DNA of 64,000 nt from Baekduia soli (lineage in GTDB: Bacteria > Actinomycetota > Thermoleophilia > Solirubrobacterales > Solirubrobacteraceae): the NCBI RefSeq assembly GCF_007970665.1, contig NZ_CP042430.1, positions 5,146,001 to 5,210,000 on the forward strand. Reading direction: 5' to 3'. Below the pieces are notes generated by a model. It did no database searches. It was not told the origin of the DNA and saw only the letters and a list, made by a program, of their open reading frames with translations. This document shows positions 41,288-47,572 of this stretch, one piece after another. The translations under genes were made by a program, and so were the position numbers. Position 1 is the first letter of the stretch; every line of letters starts with the position of its first letter.

Positions 41288-43420
41288 TCAGGCGGACGCG
41301 GTGGCGTGGGTGCCGGTGGATCCCGAGCCGGCCTCGGTGCCGACGTCGATGAGGACGCTGCCGAGCTCGTCCAGGCGCGCGGAGGCGCCCGGAGGCACGA
41401 CGACGGTCGTGTCGGGGAACTCGAGGATCGCCGGGCCGTCGACCTCGGCGGCGGGCGAGAGCCGCGAGCCGTCGAAGATGTCGGTCGGCGTGAACGCGCC
41501 GTGCTCGCGCCAGTAGACGTCGCGGCGGCCGACGGGCTCGGTGTCGCTGCGGTCGATCGGCGGCGGCACCGGCGTGCGCACCTTGCCGCGGGCCAGGAGC
41601 TTGAAGAGGCCGATCGACGTGCCGGCCCCGACGAACGCCGAGCCCTTGCCGTAGATCTCCTCGTAGCGGGCGATGAACCGGCCGACCTGCTCCTCGGCGT
41701 CCTGCGCGGTCAGCGTGCCGCCGGGCACCGGGACCTCGACCTGGTGGATCTGCAGCGAGAACTTCATCTCGACCAGGCGGGTCAGCTCGATGTCGGCCTC
41801 GGCGAAGCCCTCGGCCGTCAGCTGCTCGCGCGCGGAGGCCTCCATCTGGGCGAAGACCTCGTTCATGCGTTCGTGCGAGAACGGCGCGATGAGGACCTCG
41901 GAGTGCTCGCGCACGTGCAGGACGTCGGACGTCATGACGCCCAGGGCCGACCAGGTCGAGGCCAGGTCGCCGAGCGGGATGACGACCTGCTGGGCGCCGA
42001 GCTCGCGGGCGAAGGCCACCGCGTGTGCCGCGCCGGCGCCGCCGAACGCGTAGATGACGAAGTCGCGCGGGTCGCGGCCGCGCTCGACGGTCATCTGGCG
42101 CATGAGGTCGGCCATCTGGGATTCGACGATGCGCAGCGCGCCGTCGGCGGCCGCCACCGGCTCCAGGCCGATCCCGGAGGCCACGCGCTCCACGGCGGCC
42201 AGGGCGCCGTCGCGGTCCAGCTCGAGCTCGCCGCCGAGGAAGTTGTCGGGGTTGTAGCGGCCCAGGACCGCGTCGCAGTCGGTGACGGTCGGCTCGGTGC
42301 CGCCGCGGCCGTAGCAGACGGGCCCGGGCAGGGCGCCCGCGCTCTGGGGCCCCACGCGCATCGTCTGGGAGTGGTCGTCGACCCAGAGCAGCGACCCTCC
42401 GCCGGACCCGATGGACTCGATGTCCACCCGCGGCATGAAGAAGGTGTACTGGTTGATCACGGTCTCCGACGAGGTGACCGGGTCACCGTCGACGATGATC
42501 CCCACGTCGAACGACGTGCCGCCCATGTCGCAGGCGATGACGTTGGGGTGGCCCATGCGCTGCGCGAGGTACGCGGCGCCCGCGACGCCGCCGACCGGGC
42601 CGGAGGCGATCGTGAAGAGCGGGTGGCGTGCGGCCTCCTCGGCGTGCACCACGCCGCCCGCGGCCTGCATGATGAGCAGCGGGTTCGTGTAGCCGCGCTC
42701 GGTCGTGACGCGGTCGACCTGCTGGATGTAGCTCGAGGTGGCCGGCCCGATGAAGGCGTTGATGGCCGCCGCGGCGGTGCGCTCGTACTCGCCGGGCTTG
42801 GCGATGAGCTCGTGGGCGCAGGAGATGAGCACCCCGGGGGCGAGCTCCTCGATCATCGCCTTGACCCGCAGCTCGTGGTCGGCGTTGACGAAGCCCCAGA
42901 GGAACGACACGGCGATCGCCTCGACGCCGTCGGCCACGAGCTCGGAGATCGCGGTGCGGACCTCGTCCTCGTTGAGCTCGAGCAGGACGTCTCCGGCCCA
43001 GTCCGTGCGCTCGGAGACCTCCTTGATGCGCGTGCGCGGGACGATCGGCTCGGGCTTCTTGTGGCGCGAGACGTGCAGCAGCTCGTCGATCGTCAGGCCG
43101 GCCGAGCGCCCGGCCGAGCGCATGATGATCAGCGCGTCGCCGTGGCCGCGGGTCGTGATGAGCCCCGTCCTGGCGCCCTTCATCTGCACGAGCGCGTTCG
43201 TGCCCACCGTGGTGCCGTGCAGCAGCAGGTCGGTGGAGCCCAGGAAGTCGGCCGTCGAGAGGCCCAGCCGCCCGGCGACGGTGTCGATCGCGTTGAGGAA
43301 GCCCTCGGCGAAGTTGGGCGGCGTGGAGGACACCTTGGCCAGCGTGATGGCGCCCGTATCGTCGAGGACCACGCAGTCCGTGAACGTCCCGCCGATGTCG
43401 ATCCCGCAGAAGTAGCCCAT
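41288..43420 (-). CDS. Hydantoinase A / acetone carboxylase beta-like subunit
   Basis: A 710-residue ATP-binding subunit of the HyuA family. The N-terminal phosphate-binding GIDIGGTFTDCVVLDDTG is typical of the actin/hexokinase-like ATPase fold. It is followed by LLLHGTTVGTNALVQMKGARTGLITTRGHGD, the second nucleotide segment VIACDMGGTSFDVGIIVDG and IGSGGGSLLWVD. The ATG at 43420 is directly preceded by the family-typical short leader, and operator I lies 25 bases upstream. It is the first gene of the six-gene operon that ends at 35298. Its partner is the hydantoinase B at 38946. Confidence 0.92.
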   Translation of the reverse strand: MGYFCGIDIGGTFTDCVVLDDTGAITLAKVSSTPPNFAEGFLNAIDTVAGRLGLSTADFLGSTDLLLHGTTVGTNALVQMKGARTGLITTRGHGDALIIMRSAGRSAGLTIDELLHVSRHKKPEPIVPRTRIKEVSERTDWAGDVLLELNEDEVRTAISELVADGVEAIAVSFLWGFVNADHELRVKAMIEELAPGVLISCAHELIAKPGEYERTAAAAINAFIGPATSSYIQQVDRVTTERGYTNPLLIMQAAGGVVHAEEAARHPLFTIASGPVGGVAGAAYLAQRMGHPNVIACDMGGTSFDVGIIVDGDPVTSSETVINQYTFFMPRVDIESIGSGGGSLLWVDDHSQTMRVGPQSAGALPGPVCYGRGGTEPTVTDCDAVLGRYNPDNFLGGELELDRDGALAAVERVASGIGLEPVAAADGALRIVESQMADLMRQMTVERGRDPRDFVIYAFGGAGAAHAVAFARELGAQQVVIPLGDLASTWSALGVMTSDVLHVREHSEVLIAPFSHERMNEVFAQMEASAREQLTAEGFAEADIELTRLVEMKFSLQIHQVEVPVPGGTLTAQDAEEQVGRFIARYEEIYGKGSAFVGAGTSIGLFKLLARGKVRTPVPPPIDRSDTEPVGRRDVYWREHGAFTPTDIFDGSRLSPAAEVDGPAILEFPDTTVVVPPGASARLDELGSVLIDVGTEAGSGSTGTHATASA

Positions 43421-43444
43421 GAGCTGCCCCGGTCTCCTCGTCTA

Positions 43445-43456
43445 CCTATCGGTTGG
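43445..43456. promoter_or_regulatory. KstR2-like operator I
   Basis: CCTATCGGTTGG matches 9 of 10 fixed positions. It lies 25 bases upstream of the hydantoinase A start and should control the six-gene hydantoinase/LLM operon. Confidence 0.7.
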
Positions 43457-43539
43457 TTGACCCCGCGGCGCGAGTGTATGGCGAGGCGCGCGACCTCGTC
43501 AAGCCACGGGGCACCCGGAAGGCCGGGCCACGTCATCCA

Positions 43540-43551
43540 CCGGGCGTTTGG
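43540..43551. promoter_or_regulatory. KstR2-like operator J
   Basis: CCGGGCGTTTGG has one perfect half-site and the central CG (8/10). It lies 36 bases upstream of the UGSC-partner gene. CTACT at 43576-43580 is a weak -10 candidate close to the GTG start. Confidence 0.55.
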
Positions 43552-43586
43552 TTGTGTCGCGGACGGACCCATGGTCTACTGGACGC

Positions 43587-44585
43587 GTGGCGAGCGTGCA
43601 GGAGCAGCCCGCAGGCGGGGTCCGCTGGTCGGTGGCCGACGTGGAGGCGCTGCACGCCCGCGGCCTCACCGACGGGCTGCCCGTGATCCCGCCCGCCCCC
43701 GAGCTGGTCGCCGCGTTCGTCGCCGCCTCCGGTCACCCGGGCGACGAGGTCGTCGCGGTCGTGCCGCCGCTGCGCGGCGACGCGACGGTGACCGTCATCG
43801 CCGCCAACGCCGTCATGGCGGGCTGCCGGCCGGAGCACGCCCCGGTCGTGCTGGCGGGCGTGCGCGCCATGTCACGGCCGGAGTTCAACCTCTACGGCGT
43901 GCGGACCTCGCACCACCCGGCCACGCCGCTGTTCATCGTCAGCGGACCCGCCGCGGACACGTTGGGGTTCAACGCGTCCAAGAACCTCTTCGGCCCGGCC
44001 TCGCGGGCCAACGCGGCCGTCGGGCGCGCGCTGAACCTCATCGTGCAGAACGTCGGCGGCGCGACGCCGCAGCTCATCGACCCGTCGGTCATGGGCCACC
44101 CGGGCCGTTACACCTACTGCATCGCCGAGCACGGCGACGGGCCCTGGCCGGCGATGGTGACCGAGGAGGCGGGGCTCGCCCCCGGGGCCAGCGCGATCGG
44201 GTGCTTCGCCGCCGACGCCCCGACGACCATCGTCGACTACGCGAGCAACGCGGCGGCCGACCTCCTCGGCGCCTTCGCGTTCCACGTCGCCAACGTCTGG
44301 CGCAACCCCTTCTACCTGGCCAGCGAGATCCTCGTGCTCGCCAGCCCCGCCCACGCGCGGGTGCTGGCCCAGGGCGGTGCGGACCGCGCGACCGTGCTGG
44401 CCCGGCTGGCCGCGGCGGCCCGGGCGATCACGGGCCCGCTGGTGCTCGACGAACACGGCTTCGACTACGCCGGGGGCCTGCGCCTCGCGGTGGCCGGCGG
44501 CCCCGACGGCCAGTACTCCGCGCTCGTCAACGGCTGGGTCGGCGGCGACATCGGCAGCGTCATGACCATCGAGGAGATCACGTGA
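43587..44585 (+). CDS. UGSC-associated protein, 332 aa
   Basis: I do not know the reaction of this 332-residue protein. It is soluble and Ala/Gly-rich: VIPPAPELVAAFVAASG, LRGDATVTVIAANAVMAGCRPEHAPVVLAGVRAM, GPASRANAAVGRALNLIVQNVGGATPQLIDPSVMGHPGRYTYCIAE. The Cys in AGCRPEH and the many Asn/His residues suggest a catalytic role. The gene is coupled to the UGSC-like gene by a GTGA overlap, and the two probably form one complex. The GTG at 43587 lies close to the promoter, so the transcript may be almost leaderless. Divergent operators I and J link it to the hydantoinase operon. Confidence 0.6.
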   Translation: MASVQEQPAGGVRWSVADVEALHARGLTDGLPVIPPAPELVAAFVAASGHPGDEVVAVVPPLRGDATVTVIAANAVMAGCRPEHAPVVLAGVRAMSRPEFNLYGVRTSHHPATPLFIVSGPAADTLGFNASKNLFGPASRANAAVGRALNLIVQNVGGATPQLIDPSVMGHPGRYTYCIAEHGDGPWPAMVTEEAGLAPGASAIGCFAADAPTTIVDYASNAAADLLGAFAFHVANVWRNPFYLASEILVLASPAHARVLAQGGADRATVLARLAAAARAITGPLVLDEHGFDYAGGLRLAVAGGPDGQYSALVNGWVGGDIGSVMTIEEIT

Positions 44586-45118
44586 CCGACCAGACCACAT
44601 CCGCCTGCCCGATCATCGACCCGCTGGGAACGTCGAGCACCGCGCCGGTCGAGCCCGTCCCCGGCCTGGGCGATGTCGGCGGCGCGCAGGTCGCCGTGCT
44701 GGACATCTCCAAGGTGCGGTCCGACGTGTTCGCCGGTGAGCTGGCCCGCGGCCTCGCCGACGATCACGGCGCCCAGGTCCGCCGCGGCCTGGCCCCCGGC
44801 TCGCAGGCCATGGCCGACGACGAGCTGCGTGAGCTCGGCGCCGCGTGCGACGGCGCCGTGCTGGCGCTGGCCGACTGCGGGACCTGCTCGTCGTGGACGC
44901 TGTACGACGCGATCGAGCTGCACCGCCACGGGTGCCGCGCCATGCTGGTGACGACGACGGCGCAACGGCCCATGGTCGAGGCGATGGTGGCCCGTCTGGG
45001 CCTGGCCGACCTGCCGCTCGTCGAGGTCGCCGAGCCCAACCGCGACCAGTACGCCGACGCCATCACGGCCACGGCACGCGCGGCGACCGCGGCCGTCGCC
45101 GCCGCGCTGCGCGGGTAG
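44582..45118 (+). CDS. UGSC-like thiol protein (Cys form)
   Basis: A 178-residue protein whose centre reads LADCGTCSSWTLYDAIELH, with Cys 99 and Cys 102 in a CGTC motif. The motif, the flanking hydrophobic strand and the following TLYDAIELHRHG helix resemble the UGSC family, in which some members place selenocysteine at the first position. Here the codon is an ordinary Cys codon. No TGA lies inside the motif, so this is not a selenoprotein. The motif is CxxC-like and suggests a thiol/disulfide or thioether reaction. It overlaps the 332-aa gene by 4 bases and converges with the SDR at 45144. Family assignment is from memory of the motif. Confidence 0.5.
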   Translation: MTDQTTSACPIIDPLGTSSTAPVEPVPGLGDVGGAQVAVLDISKVRSDVFAGELARGLADDHGAQVRRGLAPGSQAMADDELRELGAACDGAVLALADCGTCSSWTLYDAIELHRHGCRAMLVTTTAQRPMVEAMVARLGLADLPLVEVAEPNRDQYADAITATARAATAAVAAALRG

Positions 45119-45143
45119 CGCGGCGCGGTCGGCGCGGGTCCGC

Positions 45144-46088
45144 TCAGACCGAGGCCGGCTCCGGCACCCGCTCCATGAAGAACGTCGTGTACACCGTGAT
45201 GTCCTCGGGGACGTAGTAGTCGCGCTCGTCGCAGATCTGCCCGATGTTCGCGGCGATGTCCTCCGGCGTGACGTCGGCCTTGCCGTAGCCCTGCGTCTCG
45301 GCGAAGAAGATCCGGGCCACCCGCCCACCGCCGCAGGACAACACCTCCCCCGTCAGCTCGCAGGACTCGTGGGCGAGGAAGGCCACCACCGCGGAGATGT
45401 TCTCCGGGAGCAGCCGGTCGAAGACCGTCGGCCCCTCGTCGGCCACCACCTCGGTGCGGGCGCCTTCGTTGACGTCGATATCGGGATCGGCCATGCGCGT
45501 CTTGGCGTAGGGCGCGATGAGGTTGACCTTGATGCCGTGCTCGGCGCCGGCGCCGGCGAGGTTGCGCCCCAGGCCGATGAGGCCGCCCTTGGCCGCGCCG
45601 TAGGCGACCAGGAACGGCGAGCCGAACAGCGCGCACGACGTCGTCAGGACAACGCGCGCGGCCGGGCTCTTCACGAGGTGGGGCCACGCGGCGCGCGTGA
45701 CGTTGAACGAGCCACCGAGGTGGACCGAGAGGTTGCGGTCGAGGTCCTCGGCGCCGGTGTCGGGGAACGTGTGCGGCGTGAGGATGCCGGCGTTGTTGAT
45801 GACGATGTCCACGCCGCCGAAGGCCTCGACGGCCGTGGCGACGATCGCCTCGGCGCCCTCGGTCGTGGCGACCGAGGAGGTGTCGGCGACCGCGGTGCCG
45901 CCGGCGGCGCGGATCTCGTCGACGACCGCCTGCGCGGGACCCGCGTCGGCCCCGGTGCCGTCCATCGCGCCCCCGAGGTCGTTGATGACGACCCTGGCGC
46001 CGCGGGAGGCGAGCAGCAGCGCGTGCGTGCGGCCCATCCCGCGGCCGGCCCCGGTCACGATGGCGGTGCGACCTTCGAACTCGAGCAT
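45144..46088 (-). CDS. SDR oxidoreductase, MFE-2-like hydroxyacyl-CoA dehydrogenase type
   Basis: A 314-residue long SDR: TGAGRGMGRTHALLLASRGARVVINDLGGAMDGTGAD, NNAGILTPHTFPDTGAEDLDRNLSVHLGG, VVLTTSCALFG, AYGAAK and a C-terminal extension (CGGGRVARIFFAETQGYGKAD...). The VVINDLGG segment and the extended tail place it with the 3-hydroxyacyl-CoA dehydrogenase unit of multifunctional enzyme 2, like the SDR at 28890. The ATG at 46088 has GAGGAGAC upstream; a more distal ATG would cross operator K. It stands alone on the minus strand, divergent from a SnoaL-like gene, with operator K between them. Confidence 0.86.
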   Translation of the reverse strand: MLEFEGRTAIVTGAGRGMGRTHALLLASRGARVVINDLGGAMDGTGADAGPAQAVVDEIRAAGGTAVADTSSVATTEGAEAIVATAVEAFGGVDIVINNAGILTPHTFPDTGAEDLDRNLSVHLGGSFNVTRAAWPHLVKSPAARVVLTTSCALFGSPFLVAYGAAKGGLIGLGRNLAGAGAEHGIKVNLIAPYAKTRMADPDIDVNEGARTEVVADEGPTVFDRLLPENISAVVAFLAHESCELTGEVLSCGGGRVARIFFAETQGYGKADVTPEDIAANIGQICDERDYYVPEDITVYTTFFMERVPEPASV

Positions 46089-46140
46089 GACGCTGTCTCC
46101 TCTCCCTGCCGGGCCGTCGCGGGCGGCGACGGCCAGACAA

Positions 46141-46152
46141 CCAACCGATTGC
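46141..46152. promoter_or_regulatory. KstR2-like operator K
   Basis: CCAACCGATTGC matches 9 of 10 fixed positions. A further CTTG TTTG follows at once. It lies 53 bases upstream of the SDR start and between it and the divergent SnoaL-like gene at 46242. Confidence 0.7.
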
Positions 46153-46241
46153 TTGTTTGATGACTCTGCGGACACTAGCCTCTGGCCCGCCGCCGATCAA
46201 GACGGCCCGCCGTGCGACGGCGACCGAACGAGAGGACGCCC

Positions 46242-46694
46242 GTGCCCCACGCCGATGACCGGACCCTGCTGCGCGAGCTGGCCGAGGCCTATGCCTCCGC
46301 GGCCGACCGCCGCGACGACGACGCGTTCGTCGCCCTGTTCACGCCGACCGCCACGCTGACGATCCGCCAGGGCGGCGCGGTCCTGGGCACGTTCACCGGG
46401 CGCGACGGCCTGTGCGGGGCGACCGCCCCGCTGGACGCCTATAGCGCGACGATGCACTTCGTCGGCAACCACGCCTGTGCCGTGGACGGCGACGCGGCGA
46501 CCGCCACGACCTACTGCCTGGCCAACCACCTGCGCCCCGCCGGCGACGGCGGCGTCGAGAACCTCCGGATGGTCATCCGCTACGACGACCGCTGCGTCCG
46601 GGGCGCCGACGGCCGCTGGCGCTACGCGGCGCGCGACCTCGACATCCTGTGGACCGAGGTCGCGCCGGCCAGCGTCGCGCCGCTGGCGCTCTGA
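46242..46694 (+). CDS. SnoaL-like (NTF2 fold) protein
   Basis: A 150-residue SnoaL_4-type protein: RTLLRELAEAYASAADRRDDDAFVALFTPTATLTIRQGG, TMHFVGNHACAVDGDAATATTYCLANHL and the end WRYAARDLDILWTEV. The HFVGNH motif also occurs in the SnoaL-like protein at 35298, so those two are the closest pair among the four. The GTG at 46242 has AGAGGA 5-6 bases upstream. It is a single gene on the plus strand, regulated from the K control region, and ends in a small stop-containing hairpin shared with the convergent SDR. Confidence 0.8.
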   Translation: MPHADDRTLLRELAEAYASAADRRDDDAFVALFTPTATLTIRQGGAVLGTFTGRDGLCGATAPLDAYSATMHFVGNHACAVDGDAATATTYCLANHLRPAGDGGVENLRMVIRYDDRCVRGADGRWRYAARDLDILWTEVAPASVAPLAL

Positions 46695-46705
46695 GCGGCG
46701 CTCAG
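46691..46705. terminator. Small hairpin carrying both stop codons
   Basis: CTGAGC and GCTCAG form a 6-bp stem with a GGC loop. The TGA of the SnoaL-like gene and the TGA of the minus-strand SDR lie opposite each other in the arms, the third case of this layout. Confidence 0.45.
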
Positions 46706-47490
46706 CCGTTGGACCCGCGCCAGGCCAGCGATCCGCCGTCGATCGTGATCGCCGCGCCGTTGATGAACGACGCCTCATCGGAGGCCAGGAAGCAGACGAG
46801 GCTGGCGATGTCGGACGGCTCGCCGAGGCGCGGGACGAGGTGGGAGCCGATGAGCGCGGCGCGCAGGGCGTCCTCGTCGGGCGCCATCGCGAAGTACTTC
46901 TGCACCATCGGGGTGTCGACCGCCGCCGGGCAGTAGCAGTTGCAGCGGATCGTCGGGGCGAGGTCGATGGCCGTGGCCTTCGTGAGCTGGATCACCGCGC
47001 CCTTCGTGGCGTTGTAGGCCGGGCAGCCCGGGTAGCCGGTCAGGCCGCCCGTCGAGGACGCGTTGACGATCGCCGGGCCGCGGGTGGAGCGGCGCAGGAA
47101 CGGGGCGGCGTGCTTCGTGGCCAGCCACACCGCGCGCAGGTTGATCTCGTAGACCGCGTCCCAGACCTCGTTGGGCAGCGTGTCCACGGCGCTCTCCGTG
47201 CCGAAGTCGGCCTCCTGGACGCCGGCGTTGTTGTGCAGGACGTCGATGCCCCCGAAGTGGTCGGCGGCCGCCGCCATGAGCGCGACGATGTCGTCCTCGG
47301 AGCGCACGTCGCAGCGCACGTACACCCCGCTGCCGCCCTCGCCCGCGACGAGGTCGACGGTCCCCTGGCCCTCGGCGTCCTTGACGTCGGAGACCACGAC
47401 CTTCGCGCCGCGGCGCGCCATCTCCAGCGCGGTCTCGCGCCCGATCCCCTGGGCCGCCCCGGTGACCACGCACACCTTGTCCTGCAGCAC
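46702..47490 (-). CDS. SDR family oxidoreductase (paralogue of 20825-21610)
   Basis: A 262-residue classical SDR with TGAAQGIGRETALEMARRG, VVSDVKDAEG (NAD-type Asp), YVRCDVRSEDDIVALM, LHNNAGVQE, active-site Ser in NASSTGG, AYNATK and GGSLAWRGSNG. It is nearly colinear with the SDR at 20825 and clearly the product of a recent duplication. The GTG at 47490 (rich AGGAGGAGGAG upstream) is chosen over an ATG at 47538 that would lie inside operator L. It follows hydantoinase B on the same strand but has its own promoter with the operator. Confidence 0.9.
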   Translation of the reverse strand: MLQDKVCVVTGAAQGIGRETALEMARRGAKVVVSDVKDAEGQGTVDLVAGEGGSGVYVRCDVRSEDDIVALMAAAADHFGGIDVLHNNAGVQEADFGTESAVDTLPNEVWDAVYEINLRAVWLATKHAAPFLRRSTRGPAIVNASSTGGLTGYPGCPAYNATKGAVIQLTKATAIDLAPTIRCNCYCPAAVDTPMVQKYFAMAPDEDALRAALIGSHLVPRLGEPSDIASLVCFLASDEASFINGAAITIDGGSLAWRGSNG

Positions 47491-47534
47491 GGCGCTCCTC
47501 CTCCTGCTCGACGGTCGAAGGGCGCGAGTATCGA

Positions 47535-47546
47535 CCAAACGATCGG
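47535..47546. promoter_or_regulatory. KstR2-like operator L (right-most copy)
   Basis: CCAAACGATCGG matches 9 of 10 fixed positions and lies 45 bases upstream of the SDR start, in the 82-base gap after the hydantoinase B stop. It is the last copy in the window; the genes to the right lack it. Confidence 0.7.
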
Positions 47547-47572
47547 CAGGGGCAAGCCCCGGGGGTCCTGGG

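Noticed and set aside
44879-44890. Possible selenocysteine in the UGSC-like protein
   Set aside because: The first motif position is an ordinary TGC codon, there is no in-frame TGA, and no SECIS-like hairpin is evident.
41270-45118. A 1282-codon plus-strand open frame
   Set aside because: All but the last 178 residues (the UGSC-like gene) are antisense shadow of hydantoinase A or out-of-frame sequence of the 332-aa gene.
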